IMG/VR virus record: IMGVR_UViG_3300027741_000040
Span: 31,800 to 95,799 of that record
Strand: one strand, 5' to 3'
Length of the DNA: 64,000 bases
Source: a virus
Translations under genes and position numbers: made by a program
The notes under the pieces: model-generated
The model's database searches: none
What the model saw: the letters and a program-made list of their open reading frames with translations, nothing else
What the model was told of the DNA's origin: nothing
Shown here: one piece after another, positions 29,601 to 37,493 of the stretch
Position numbering within the stretch: position 1 is the stretch's first letter
Layout of the letters: every line of letters begins with the position of its first letter

Positions 29601-31215
29601 TTTTACAGACGAGGTTTTCCAAAAATCTGTGACAGAACCCGGTTCTAATGGACAAGGTCAAACAACAACCATAGACCATAAATTTGGTGATATAATTGTA
29701 CCGGAAGATTTAGTAAGAAGACCATTAATTAAGAAAATATCTGAAAGCAAGTCAACACTTATTAAAGACAGAATAGATAAAATTGAATCAAAAGAATATG
29801 TTCAATCGATAGAAGAAAATCTTGGAAATTCAGACCAAACACAAACAGATGCAATAATTGACCATGCATCATTATACTATCTAGAAAAACATTTACATGC
29901 TCTCCCATATGATCCTATAGATTGCTATAAAAAGAAGACTGTGACCGCCAGTGGGACATATACCCCAACTGAACCAGAATCTAATTGTCCAAAAAAGAAA
30001 ACAAATAAAGCTCTCAACGATCTTTATACCGAAAGAAGCACACTATTACAGGTATTAGAAATTAATAATTTGTCAATGAGCGGAATAGTGCCACTTCAAC
30101 AATTTAGTGTTAGTGGAGAACCAAATGGGGGGCCAATTTTTATTAAATTGAGTGGAATTAATGATAATTTATTTTGGATTAATATCGATCCGAAACAGTC
30201 TTGTAGTATAGCTGAAGAAATGTGTCCTAAAGTATTAAAATCATTAATATATAATTGTCTGCCATTAACTGAAACTACTTTATTTAATAATCCTAATAAC
30301 AATATTTGTCCAGGTTTCTTGCTGCGTAATCTAGAAGGAGGAGGCGTGGTTAATCTCGATTATGATAGAGACAATGTATTTAATAATCGATTTACGTCAT
30401 ATCATTACACTATCCCATCAGGTACCATACAGGCCCAAAAACAAGCACTAGAAGAACAATATCCAAGTATAAATGCCTGGGCTGAATTTACTAGATATAG
30501 AACATTTAATATTAATAGTGATCAAAATTTTGATAAAGTATGGAATGGTCCACGAGATCTACTGGTCAAAGTTCAGGAGATCTATGATATCGGTTTGCCA
30601 GAACATATGACATCGATACAAGGATTTACTCCTTCCGTTAACGACGGATCTGCGGATTATGTAGAAGCCACTGGACTTGAACTGTGTCCTCCACTAGGCC
30701 CCGGAGCTATTCGCGGAAGCGGACTACTCACTGCTCAAGGCAAGAGAGTTCCTTTGACCAGAGTTTATAATATATTCAATTTAGATGATACAACATCGTT
30801 AAAGGTACAATTTCGTAAAATCCCAAGACAATTAAGAGGTGTAGACTTATCTAACACTGTATACCGATATGGTAGGGCCGGCGTATTTAGACAAACCAAT
30901 CCTGCAAACCCCCCCGGACCAACAGAAACAGATATAGTAAGCGGAGAAGGAAGTTTAAATAATCAGTTTTATGTTTGGCAATGTATAGAAAAGAATGCAG
31001 CAACCAAAAAAGCAGATATTTCGACATTACCTAATTTTTTTAAGTTACAGAATGAAATGGCATATAGGGCATTTTATGGTAGTGTAGACGGAATAGAGAA
31101 TAAATCCAGAATGCTTGAAAGTCTGTATTCTTGGGAATTAATACCATACGAATATTTTACCAAGGAGTCTTTTCAAAAACCTCCTCCCACACCAACTCCC
31201 AGTCCTAGGCCATAA
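23629..31215 (+). CDS. Giant virion protein, 2,528 aa, with an internal hydrophobic segment
   Basis: It starts with an ATGA overlap. The long N-terminal part is beta-rich. Around residues 1,543-1,580 is a hydrophobic stretch (VLMILAGILGGTMTANLVG and on) able to span a membrane once or twice, followed by a charged helix (ALRDVQEREGRLREV). A Pro/Ser/Thr linker follows near 1,685-1,720 (TPTPSKTSSNTPEPSGPP) and the protein ends in PPPTPTPSPRP. No enzyme motif is seen. A hydrophobic segment in a very long virion protein could mark a channel or membrane-contacting part of the tail, but this is inference. Confidence 0.8.
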   Translation: MNLIDECIIYNKSFKDDLRNYVVKDTGIEYDNGVSKRYTINLNKFRPLLDAADKNYGSGWFPVYVSDDTAIDNKILSSKGSLLNSNSGLLSGRIGIENFITFVPEFQNWTVTPECKMTSDWVLNRSPVPHYLNSGILCWAQQLAPTTYSGNISSFPLSSRVREMNDDTTKIHYRDRKLFDTTKDGSLFNSQSSISVTGDITFSEITGISMVSGTGWADFDSAVRPAISIIDEFRRTNVPTTGSIDLFTASTADNLRPNAPKYILWIPNGDYFSYYTDKTEALSGNITKSYISPSLWSTYNQIYHMLSIKQIKTTNGKNIRKSRLLKKIASVLSTSPYITDECINALGSPKVQTLIKKCLDATAIDNSGNTVAVDISDNTIKDIVKLLHNKFGLLQKIYGYNNHNTLKNNIITNNRSLFIKLIDKYGCKLKIDQNNEILLNYQKTLDHGDSINIIQSLYTLCPKETQDTDVINNQTIKLNQVKAKTDLTSLSTSIKLTATDSSLRNKTTSIPLYDIAEVNPGKITLNVLMHSTTDGQGNDTSDNPNNHIFKLTKGDSGNEIEIPFRCLQKVENPDALKSIVLFQKTVSCLWQKIKGACLKFSDENKSSSAVGSSQSDTDRTRFDTSTFIEPIVFVYKTGEYQIQCSFITPYGTFIKRKTFFVVDGRETIFDSIANKQVANPGYNKYYDDATNTWQDPPPVSPLEIEPIIVNSDKLKNKIASFKNVILHKHGIFWPIQTDHNIERVFNGSTVKEGLKEKYKFIFEPYSPANFLPVDSGSSLIIQYNSQDTILKLDSIILQNIRDNTKECKTCLSVCQPKFDAIPSVSYSVTSDGSQSIQTPIEAYVRTNKAPDSFVLKEYRKISGDLPATSSGVIKFSFPEISLDFAPPLKAYGGYGGELFSGIGLSMSGHPVRGAVLPSVTGYPLNYPSDRDRANTNKACYQIPISATGYIPFRKGLFHPASGFIMDTGTIIPSGFKNKTSVLKFNPGARDTYSFIGPGIFNFNNGLSGSGTGLSVSPITYQSSISLSISKNILPETACAEPGRSEQETDTLNKLHKEFMDQQIYGSTVQLTGTKAKYKGSFHGYRILEGGQEKKSELSVYSQATPVNDEFGFSIDKSSCSIISPDKDKSTFNYRFATNGPNYKIDNSGLDLKIKDLTIQDIEIKLNFLNYVNPKNLVVWLDFSPCSDDMQGMSNPIDLDNPDRDPGPACPLKTPKEFMDQTFPASTYSDYCSPPSVSGTGLQKYITNLHSFNSVDPRYEPLKLLLFNQEYIQNNKYNMSLTFSDHASKYSVLFDENKINASGLDTRQEIVRDNHIIPPSISATGFDDTEAVMYKNIIRTNKLNISNNSFSKFRGFSLFKKALPRLDPTVKNQTPSYDSGVTFTLNLMVLDEPEEMMVYDNVINNEFITNFTSLSNTKTSSNIYNSLCSWELILHTGKKNQFKAPMTNDLFSFGTSDILGLLDYTNKPRIPGYNFISYFPSGEIESNPYISYFDTYPSGTSLIPRVNQNAPYVYINDSTLCQSAESIISGASARLQPTRFPVESVLMILAGILGGTMTANLVGLMVALTAGFNAGYQGLFDFFAALRDVQEREGRLREVYAPDYDHFSFGSPEKVLLNVSKDGGMWYKLEASIFKYKNTPALYGNSYKFIRLKRGNIPFFSEFNFNTVYGINQLVDDSMLSTPYPITPTPSKTSSNTPEPSGPPPSPTPSSSPLSHAQIVERLLSYQTKISQLNATLGHKTCLFTDDLATKISNKKIIIIKGSLAYNLFHIDDTIPYYNTTQRDSTTEPSTTKIINKALIFKNNQQYSVFELKDDISLYEVIACNGDTLLVFKNHISNLSEDPFGVWGLEKSPIVSEPPEIKHSAMGLGSYGDGSPFAQKSFLSYKLQYNKLYTIHEIFNNRENDKIKQMLVNLKLSDNTVRTVGNDNGIYGYGYTNREIKEIFEDKYNNIINKGSDLDTQDSINYLLYQLTNSTSNINVNGYTFMFLKSEAFTDEVFQKSVTEPGSNGQGQTTTIDHKFGDIIVPEDLVRRPLIKKISESKSTLIKDRIDKIESKEYVQSIEENLGNSDQTQTDAIIDHASLYYLEKHLHALPYDPIDCYKKKTVTASGTYTPTEPESNCPKKKTNKALNDLYTERSTLLQVLEINNLSMSGIVPLQQFSVSGEPNGGPIFIKLSGINDNLFWINIDPKQSCSIAEEMCPKVLKSLIYNCLPLTETTLFNNPNNNICPGFLLRNLEGGGVVNLDYDRDNVFNNRFTSYHYTIPSGTIQAQKQALEEQYPSINAWAEFTRYRTFNINSDQNFDKVWNGPRDLLVKVQEIYDIGLPEHMTSIQGFTPSVNDGSADYVEATGLELCPPLGPGAIRGSGLLTAQGKRVPLTRVYNIFNLDDTTSLKVQFRKIPRQLRGVDLSNTVYRYGRAGVFRQTNPANPPGPTETDIVSGEGSLNNQFYVWQCIEKNAATKKADISTLPNFFKLQNEMAYRAFYGSVDGIENKSRMLESLYSWELIPYEYFTKESFQKPPPTPTPSPRP

Positions 31216-31218
31216 TAT

Positions 31219-31572
31219 ATGTTTTGTAATTTTATAGCTATAGATATAGGTATTTTTAAATGCACTAATTGTGATACTATTATTAGTACTAACGATGGTA
31301 TCGAAGATATTCCAGTGTTCCCTTGTAGAGCATCTTTGGTAAGACAAGATGATAACGTATTTCTTGAATCAATAAAAACTCTTAGTTTTGAATCAGAAAA
31401 ACAAAAATGCAGCGACCTAGAAATTCTAAATCGCCACAATATTTGTATGATATGTCCAGAATTTAAAGACGACGCTTGTTCTCAGTGCGGATGCAGGATC
31501 ACTAGAAACAAAGAGTTTGCTAATAAATTATTATGGAAAGATGAAAAATGTCCACTAGACAAATGGACTTAG
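31219..31572 (+). CDS. Small cysteine-rich, probably Zn-binding protein, 117 aa
   Basis: The last plus-strand gene, starting three bases after the giant's stop. It has a CTNC pair near residue 15, a central helix, then CMICPEFKDDACSQCGC near residues 75-91 and a final CPLDKW. This C-terminal pattern (CxxC, CxxCGC, CPxxxW) is found in small phage proteins beside structural genes; their function is not established. Its stop codon TAG directly abuts the stop codon of the opposing minus-strand gene, with no base between them. Confidence 0.75.
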   Translation: MFCNFIAIDIGIFKCTNCDTIISTNDGIEDIPVFPCRASLVRQDDNVFLESIKTLSFESEKQKCSDLEILNRHNICMICPEFKDDACSQCGCRITRNKEFANKLLWKDEKCPLDKWT

Positions 31573-31905
31573 TCATTTATCTTTAGAGTCTTTACCCGAC
31601 CACTTATACCATCCTCTATTTGGAAGATATGTTCCATCATCATCTTTTCTCTTTGGAAAGAGAGTCCCTCCCTTTTTGTGTTGTCCAAAAGAAAGTACGG
31701 CTCCACAATCATTACATTTTAATTCATAATAATCGTTGCCTTCCACATTTCTGCAAACATACTTTATGCTGGTCTTATTGCACAAACCACATTTGTCCTC
31801 ACTAAAGATTTCTTGAATTGTAGCGAGTTCTTTAAAGACTTCTTTTTGTCCTGTTCCTTCTAATTCAAACTGTAATTTATCATTAGCTCTGTATAGAATT
31901 TTCAT
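31573..31905 (-). CDS. Zinc-ribbon protein, 110 aa, last gene of the minus-strand block
   Basis: The preferred start is the ATG at 31905, two bases after the upstream stop; an ATG four codons earlier would overlap that gene. The N-terminal half is mixed alpha/beta; the middle holds CGLCNKTSIKYVCRN then LKCNDCGAVLSFGQHK, a four-cysteine ribbon, and the end has GWYKWSG. A nucleic-acid-binding role is likely from the ribbon and from pairing with the putative annealing protein upstream. The exact function is unknown. Confidence 0.75.
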   Translation of the reverse strand: MKILYRANDKLQFELEGTGQKEVFKELATIQEIFSEDKCGLCNKTSIKYVCRNVEGNDYYELKCNDCGAVLSFGQHKKGGTLFPKRKDDDGTYLPNRGWYKWSGKDSKDK

Positions 31906-31907
31906 AA

Positions 31908-32645
31908 TTATTTCCATTCGTTAGTATAGCCTAATAAATCTTCGGATATGCCACTCATATCCTGTTGATATTTAGACAGCTGCCTAATTATTCCAATGGC
32001 ATCTTCATGATTTAGGCCGTAAACATTATTTTTATCCAAATTGCCTATCTCCAAGAGTTTGCTTACATTAATATTAAGTCTTTTACTCATAACGTCAATG
32101 AAATTAATCTGATTATTGCTAATTTTAGATACGGTATTCTGATCTGGATGATCATCCACTTCAGCCGCAATTTCTTCAGCAGCAACAACTTTTCTAAGCT
32201 TAAGAGCTCTTCTTAAAGCTCTCCCTTCAGCTCTGGTTTCTGCCACGGCTACCGGATAGTTACGATATACCTTGTCGCAGTTACCCCAAAAAACGTCCGC
32301 AGCGCCATTTATGGTCACTGTATTTAATTCTGGCTGGTCCCGAGCACCATCGTTTAAAAAATAGGTTATGGAGTGAACCACGGTGGCTCTTTTTTCATTA
32401 TTTGGTTCCGGAGTTTGTACAACATTGCTCACAGACGCTAAAACTCTACAATTTAAAGCTTTTTCAAAAATTCTCCTTAATCCGTCTGTAGTAGGATTAC
32501 CGCTTATTTTTTCGTCTTCGCTCAATAGTCCCAAAACATGATCCGTCCAATCTAGATCATTAGGTGTTACAGCCTTTTGCTGTTCTGTTGTTTCCAAAAT
32601 CTTTTCTTCGATCATCTCTTTGGTATCCTTTTTGTTCTTGACCAT
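31908..32645 (-). CDS. Putative DNA single-strand-annealing/recombination protein, 245 aa
   Basis: Clear ribosome binding site (AGAGGA) before the ATG. The core motif is YPVAVAETRAEGRALRRALKL (about residues 131-151), close to the AETRAxxRALR signature seen in Rad52-like and related phage annealing proteins. A strand with INGAADVFWGN precedes it and a helical C-terminal tail follows. Family membership is inferred from this motif only. The neighbouring Zn-ribbon gene and nearby ssb, RecA and exonuclease genes fit a recombination role. It may instead be an uncharacterised family. Confidence 0.5.
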   Translation of the reverse strand: MVKNKKDTKEMIEEKILETTEQQKAVTPNDLDWTDHVLGLLSEDEKISGNPTTDGLRRIFEKALNCRVLASVSNVVQTPEPNNEKRATVVHSITYFLNDGARDQPELNTVTINGAADVFWGNCDKVYRNYPVAVAETRAEGRALRRALKLRKVVAAEEIAAEVDDHPDQNTVSKISNNQINFIDVMSKRLNINVSKLLEIGNLDKNNVYGLNHEDAIGIIRQLSKYQQDMSGISEDLLGYTNEWK

Positions 32646-32647
32646 AA

Positions 32648-33454
32648 TTAATCCTCTATTATAAATAATCTGTCCTGTGGTCCTGGAAATTGTTTGTTAA
32701 TATTTTCTAAATGATTTATTAGTTCCAATAATATTTTTTGAGATCTTGTTTTTGAAAAATCCCTAGTCTGTTTAATTCTTACAAGAACCAAGCCTTTTCC
32801 TAAAATTAATCCCTGCTTTTTATTATCGTATGATATATTTTTTTGTAAAGCATCATCTCCCCAAACTGGAGAAAAGTGAGACGGACCATCAACTTCTATG
32901 GCCGTATTTATGGTAGGAAGAAATAGATCTATCTGCAACTTTGTTGTTACAAGACTTTGTTCTTTATGAAAGTCTACTTTAAAACCATGTTTTAGTAACC
33001 CGTCCAATAAGAATTTTTCTAGCTTCGACCCTAGTTTACTAGCAGCCCTTACTGCATCAGTTGCCATTTTTTGCATATGTTTTTTTTCGTCTTCAGGTAA
33101 CTGACCCCAACGATCTCTGCATTTCTGTTTTCTTTTTTCTATAGAGTCATCGTCCATACTATCCCATATATCTACTATGGCTTTTCCTATTTTCTCTTTG
33201 GTCTCATCTGATCTTTGAGTTCCTTTTGTGGGATGTTTATGAGAGCCTGTTTTAAGAGCATTTTTTTGCGCTTCTGATTTATCTCTAATTTGTATATTTA
33301 GTGATTTTGCGTCTCTGCGAATTTTATTAGCATATGTTCCGTATAGCTCAGCTATATCAGCAAAGCTCTTACCCTGATTAGTATACAGATCATCTATAAT
33401 TATTTGTTTTTCAGCTTTTGACAAATTATTGTATGATTTTTGTGAGTTCTTCAT
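32648..33454 (-). CDS. Free-standing homing-type endonuclease, Vsr/EDxHD-like, with N-terminal HTH
   Basis: Residues 15-55 form a helix-turn-helix-like segment (SFADIAELYGTYANKIRRDA). Residues 80-92 (RSDETKEKIGKA) resemble a NUMOD3-type DNA-binding repeat. The catalytic part has E146 (LEKFLL), D176 (LQIDLFLP), E187-D189 (AIEVDGPSHF), H193 and a late strand LVLVRIKQ, matching the PD-(D/E)xK/Vsr-like fold of EDxHD homing endonucleases. It overlaps the upstream gene by 29 bases yet has its own GGAG site, as expected of an inserted mobile gene. Activity is not shown. Confidence 0.7.
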   Translation of the reverse strand: MKNSQKSYNNLSKAEKQIIIDDLYTNQGKSFADIAELYGTYANKIRRDAKSLNIQIRDKSEAQKNALKTGSHKHPTKGTQRSDETKEKIGKAIVDIWDSMDDDSIEKRKQKCRDRWGQLPEDEKKHMQKMATDAVRAASKLGSKLEKFLLDGLLKHGFKVDFHKEQSLVTTKLQIDLFLPTINTAIEVDGPSHFSPVWGDDALQKNISYDNKKQGLILGKGLVLVRIKQTRDFSKTRSQKILLELINHLENINKQFPGPQDRLFIIED

Positions 33455-33887
33455 AACTAAACTTCTCCGACATTCCTATAGGTTTTTTCCAGCATATATT
33501 ATAGATATCATCAACATATTGATTGCTTGAGATAACATTTAGATGGTCAAGATCAAAAATCTTTCTCCAATTTTCATAATAGGTTTCCCCAGATGATGAC
33601 CAAGGAAGATTTTGTGCATAATAGTATAGTTTTGAAATATTTGGAAAATGAGAAGCTATAACTAATGATATAAAGTCAAAAACGAACAGATCGCCATAAA
33701 AAAACTTCGCATGGCTAAGATGTAGTATTGGAATATTATACGTTTCTATTTTGTCGTAGAAACTATTAAATAATACATATTGGTTATATGGATGATTATC
33801 TATGAATTCTCTAACCGTTTTTAGTACAGTGTCATGTTGTTGAATATTTGACAGTTTGGGAATAAAGAATCCTATATCTTTAGTCAT
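33426..33887 (-). CDS. Unknown protein of the glycosyltransferase cluster, 153 aa
   Basis: It overlaps the gene before it by eight bases, so it is co-translated with the cluster. The protein looks like a Rossmann-type alpha/beta fragment (YVLFNSFYDKI, IPILHLSHAKFFYGDLFVFDF, ISKLYYYAQNLPW) without a recognisable catalytic signature. It could be a truncated GT-B domain or an accessory subunit. Confidence 0.65.
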   Translation of the reverse strand: MTKDIGFFIPKLSNIQQHDTVLKTVREFIDNHPYNQYVLFNSFYDKIETYNIPILHLSHAKFFYGDLFVFDFISLVIASHFPNISKLYYYAQNLPWSSSGETYYENWRKIFDLDHLNVISSNQYVDDIYNICWKKPIGMSEKFSYEELTKIIQ

Positions 33888-34590
33888 TAATTAATTCCTT
33901 TACAAAAGAAGCATAGGTTTGATGCGATAGTAGGTCGATATCCATATCTTTGATTTGTAGATTTAAATTATTCAGAATAGAGCAGCCACAGGCTACAGCC
34001 TCAGCAATGTACTCGTCACTATCGTCTACTGGAAGATAATATTTAGATAATTGTAGTATATCGGCTTTTTCTGATTCGCTAATAAGCCCTAGATTTTGTA
34101 CATGTTTAATATATGGACTATTAAATAGTTTAATGTGATGTTTGGCTTTAGGATACAATAAATCGTTTAAGGTTGGGGGTATTTCATTCCTATATTCTAA
34201 AAAACATACTATATCATCATTTTTAGCAAGCTCTTTGTTTAGAAATAACTGATCATTAATTAGCCTAGGAAGCTGTATGGTATTGCTGATTATCTTGTCA
34301 TTATTGACTATATGTTTGGCTGCTGATTTGTAGCTATTAATCAAATCAAGATTTGGTTTTCTATCATGGTATATAAAAATTTTAATGGTTTGGAAAAATT
34401 CAGCAATAAATTGTTGTATTTCATTATCTATCATAGATTCTATAAACATTATATGAGTAAAAGGCTTTGCGTAATGAGCTTTATACAGAATATTCTTAGT
34501 ATTGATCGGAACAATATTGATATCTTCTAATTTAAGACATAATAGGTTGTTATTAAGTTTGTTATTTGCTTGTTGTATAGTAAAATTCAT
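33880..34590 (-). CDS. Glycosyltransferase-like (GT-B) protein, diverged, 236 aa
   Basis: Alternating strands and helices with a C-terminal segment YYLPVDDSDEYIAEAVACGCSILNN that resembles the acceptor/nucleotide-sugar binding helix of GT-B enzymes (E-A-x-A-x-G-x-x). No N-terminal Gly-rich loop is visible, so activity is doubtful. ATGA-type overlaps on both sides place it in one operon with the nucleotidyltransferase-like gene. Confidence 0.6.
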   Translation of the reverse strand: MNFTIQQANNKLNNNLLCLKLEDINIVPINTKNILYKAHYAKPFTHIMFIESMIDNEIQQFIAEFFQTIKIFIYHDRKPNLDLINSYKSAAKHIVNNDKIISNTIQLPRLINDQLFLNKELAKNDDIVCFLEYRNEIPPTLNDLLYPKAKHHIKLFNSPYIKHVQNLGLISESEKADILQLSKYYLPVDDSDEYIAEAVACGCSILNNLNLQIKDMDIDLLSHQTYASFVKELIND

Positions 34591-35258
34591 ATAAATTGTC
34601 TGGCTTTCGTTAGATCTTTTGTATGATTGATTTTGAATATGTTTTTCTTGTCTATTGTCACATTCTCAAAAATAATATTTTGCAATATCAAAGCATTAAT
34701 CATTTCAAATAAATAAAATTGATCAGTATTTTGCATCTTAATAATATTTCTAAGTGCAAGTATTGCTTCTTTATTTAAGTAAACACACTCAGACCAAATG
34801 TTCGGTAGGTCATAGAAGAGATATTCTGCGGAGGCACCTAGGGAACATCCTATATTAAAATTGGTTCGAGGCTTATTCAATAAATAAATTTTGCTAGTTC
34901 CGGATAGTGTTGATAATGAAATATTTTTATTTTTTAATAAGATACCACTACTAATTATAAGTAAATTTTCACAAATATTGTTTTCTAAGAATAGTGCAAG
35001 AGCTTTGGTTTGATTGGTTGTTTCATACGAATCATTATAGACAAAATTAATATTATCATATTTAGTGCTGATATGTTTAGATATTTTATCGTGATCGAAT
35101 CCGGTTGCTATATTTAGTTTAATATTCTTATTGATATTTAGTATCTCATTTATTTGATGTTCGAGTATGGGAATATTTTTTATCCTAAGTAGACTTTTGG
35201 ACCCGATAGACTTCATTCCTTTGGTAATTTCTGGTATTAGTATTAGACTATTTATCAT
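34587..35258 (-). CDS. Nucleotidyltransferase-like (GT-A fold) protein, 223 aa
   Basis: The order of motifs follows sugar-phosphate nucleotidyltransferases: LILIPEITKGMKS, then KSLLRIKNIPILEHQI, ATGFDHDKI and YNDSYETTNQTKALALFL. The canonical GxGxR signature is eroded (KGMKSIGSKS) and the usual metal-binding Asp after the central strand is not clear (LLIISSGILL). It may make an activated sugar or alcohol for the neighbouring transferases, or it may have lost activity. Confidence 0.6.
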   Translation of the reverse strand: MINSLILIPEITKGMKSIGSKSLLRIKNIPILEHQINEILNINKNIKLNIATGFDHDKISKHISTKYDNINFVYNDSYETTNQTKALALFLENNICENLLIISSGILLKNKNISLSTLSGTSKIYLLNKPRTNFNIGCSLGASAEYLFYDLPNIWSECVYLNKEAILALRNIIKMQNTDQFYLFEMINALILQNIIFENVTIDKKNIFKINHTKDLTKARQFI

Positions 35259-35674
35259 CTCTGTGGTGTTCTTTGTGACATAATAGTAAAATAGTTTTCA
35301 TTTTGATCCATTTTTAAAATCATAAAACCATTTTGATTTAAAATATTAATAACTTTGTCTGGACAAAGCATATTCTTTTTATTTCTTAGATATTGGAATA
35401 CCTTAGCACTAGATATTTGCTGATTAATATATTCAATAAAGAGCTTTTTAAAATTAACAAACTTAATAATGATATTCCCTTCATTTCTCATTTTCTCTAG
35501 TAATGATGTTACAAAAAGCTCACATTCATTATCTTCTATATATTCTAGCACACCACAAATAATCGAATCTACCGAATAGTTGACTAAATTATCGATATTA
35601 GATATATCAACCGATGAAGTATTTGGGATGGTATCTTTGACAAACTCGTTAGTTATATTAATATTTCTTTTCAT
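35255..35674 (-). CDS. Partial class I methyltransferase-like protein, 139 aa
   Basis: The start is set at the ATG forming an ATGA overlap with the upstream gene; an earlier in-frame ATG would lie inside that gene. The segment ICGVLEYIEDNECELFVTSLLEKMRN followed by EGNIIIKFVN matches motif IV to motif V of SAM-dependent methyltransferases (HVLEHxxD...LKPGGxLxI). The N-terminal SAM-binding GxGxG loop is not present, so this looks like half a domain. Activity alone is unlikely. Confidence 0.55.
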   Translation of the reverse strand: MKRNINITNEFVKDTIPNTSSVDISNIDNLVNYSVDSIICGVLEYIEDNECELFVTSLLEKMRNEGNIIIKFVNFKKLFIEYINQQISSAKVFQYLRNKKNMLCPDKVINILNQNGFMILKMDQNENYFTIMSQRTPQR

Positions 35675-36528
35675 AGTAACGGAGGTACTTTCTTGATTTG
35701 TTTGAGGCATTTGATGAACTGTAATGAAAACCTATCAAAAGAATATTTGTCCAATAATGTTTGTTTATCTGATATTTTAATATTAGAAGAAAGAAGATAT
35801 TTAATTTGATCTATAATTTGAGTATAATCAACAATATTGAAAAGACCATTAATATCTTCAATAGTTGGTAGAGTAGATACAATATAACATCCAGCATATG
35901 CTGCTATTAAGCAATTTATCATACTATCATTTTCTAGACAAATATAAAATCCTGATAACTTATCTATTAGCTCTTGATAGCTGAAAGAAGAGACATCCGT
36001 TATCATTTCTGCATCTTTGAATATGTTTTTAATAAATTGATATAATGTATTTAAATTATTGTTATTGTTAAGATTGAGTATAACTACAGACTTTTTATGA
36101 ATTACAGATTCGACAGGAGCATTCGGGATTCCATACAATATGTTAAAAGACAATTTGTCTTTGATAGACCAGCTATGCTGGATAGTGTTATGGAAGAAGA
36201 TTTTATGATTTAGTGCTGAAGATTTTTTGAGTATATAAAGATCTTCTTTTTTAAATTTACTGGGCAAAAAATTGTGAAAGCATAGAACATCAGGAATCCC
36301 ATAATTTAAGAGGATTTGATTTCTAGTATTACTGTGCTCTATAATGCTAGATGTCAAGTATGCATCATAATAATGATCGGTATCACGACCCACAGAACTA
36401 TAAATATTTATGTCTAATAAAGAAAGAATAAGATCAAAACAAGTATTGCTAGGTTTGTATAATAGATTCAAATTTTCTGAATCAAGAATTTTATAAATAG
36501 CATTATATGCCTTAAGTCTATTACTCAT
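35671..36528 (-). CDS. Glycosyltransferase-like protein (GT-B), 285 aa
   Basis: Rossmann-type pattern: IPDVLCFHNFLP, KIFFHNTIQHSW, SVVILNLNNNNNLNTLYQFI and GFYICLENDSMINCLIAAYAGCYIVSTLPTIEDI. The last corresponds to the E-x7-E/sugar-nucleotide region of GT4-like enzymes, but the first acidic residue context is changed. Coupled by ATGA to both neighbours. Probably modifies the same target as the other cluster genes (virion protein, DNA or host surface); the target cannot be told from sequence. Confidence 0.6.
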   Translation of the reverse strand: MSNRLKAYNAIYKILDSENLNLLYKPSNTCFDLILSLLDINIYSSVGRDTDHYYDAYLTSSIIEHSNTRNQILLNYGIPDVLCFHNFLPSKFKKEDLYILKKSSALNHKIFFHNTIQHSWSIKDKLSFNILYGIPNAPVESVIHKKSVVILNLNNNNNLNTLYQFIKNIFKDAEMITDVSSFSYQELIDKLSGFYICLENDSMINCLIAAYAGCYIVSTLPTIEDINGLFNIVDYTQIIDQIKYLLSSNIKISDKQTLLDKYSFDRFSLQFIKCLKQIKKVPPLL

Positions 36529-37493
36529 ATTATGTTTTCTAGATAATTGTTAGTAGGTATACTATTCTTGGCTTCTATTTGCCCAGTAGTTATATTCTTT
36601 AGAAACTGTTTATCAAAGACTATATGTCCATTAAAAGAAAATAAGCCATCACGAATATTAGTAAATTGGGTATTAGAATTTGTTTGAGAAAAAATTGCAT
36701 TATTATAAGTACTAGCGATATAGTTATTAAGACTATTTTTTGGATAGTCTTGTAAATCAAGAAACACGTCACCTGCTTTATGAGCCAAGCATAGATCAGA
36801 ATAGGATAATGATATTGGAGCAGCGATGACCTTCGATAAATTTTCTTTATCTATATTACAAATTTTTTGTATACCTAAAATATGCTGTTGAATTTGATTA
36901 ACATCAGTAGAATTAGCATTGATTAAATACAATACTAGACATATATTTTCTTGATTAAGAGTAACAGAAATAAATTCTGAGATCAAATCAAAAACATACT
37001 CATTATTATGATCATAGTCTACAACGGTATAAAATTTCTTCATCTGATTATATGATGGGAAAGAAATTACCTGATCTGTTTTTTGAATTAGGTCTTGATA
37101 TTTTAGACTATATAATATAGATGGTTTTTTTAATACTATATCTAGTGTTTGTTTAGCAAATGTATCGTCAACCAAAACTTCATCAAATAAATTGAGATAG
37201 TCTATATCACTTTCTGATAAAAGTTCACTTTCTAGTATTGGTATAACAATGTTTCTTTTTATTTTCTGAGTATAACACAAGCTATTTATAGGTAAATTTT
37301 GTATCAATATATCGTACTGTTCACTAGCTTTGCTTTCTGTAAATACTGTCTTATTATTATAAGACTTACAGCTACCAGATAGAATATGTCTACTTGTAAT
37401 ATTACCTAATTTAGTTAGATTATTTAATATGGCCTCAGAATGTAACCCATTAATAGACGAGTCTCTGTATTGTCCAAGATATAATATGTTCAT
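36525..37493 (-). CDS. Glycosyltransferase-like protein (GT-B), 322 aa
   Basis: N-terminal MNILYLGQYRDSSINGLHSEAILNNL is a typical GT4 start (strand, loop, helix). Later FYTVVDYDHNNEYVFDLISEFI, ICLVLYLINANS and ISLSYSDLCLAHKAGDVFLDL match the second Rossmann half, where family 4 enzymes read the start of the nucleotide-sugar site. The conserved EGFG motif of active enzymes is missing. It overlaps the larger GT4 gene by ATGA. Confidence 0.65.
   Translation of the reverse strand: MNILYLGQYRDSSINGLHSEAILNNLTKLGNITSRHILSGSCKSYNNKTVFTESKASEQYDILIQNLPINSLCYTQKIKRNIVIPILESELLSESDIDYLNLFDEVLVDDTFAKQTLDIVLKKPSILYSLKYQDLIQKTDQVISFPSYNQMKKFYTVVDYDHNNEYVFDLISEFISVTLNQENICLVLYLINANSTDVNQIQQHILGIQKICNIDKENLSKVIAAPISLSYSDLCLAHKAGDVFLDLQDYPKNSLNNYIASTYNNAIFSQTNSNTQFTNIRDGLFSFNGHIVFDKQFLKNITTGQIEAKNSIPTNNYLENII

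Noticed and set aside
36525-37493. Calling every cluster protein an active glycosyltransferase
   Set aside because: Only the 558-aa protein keeps both the Gly-rich loop and the E-x7-E motif; the others are named as like or diverged.
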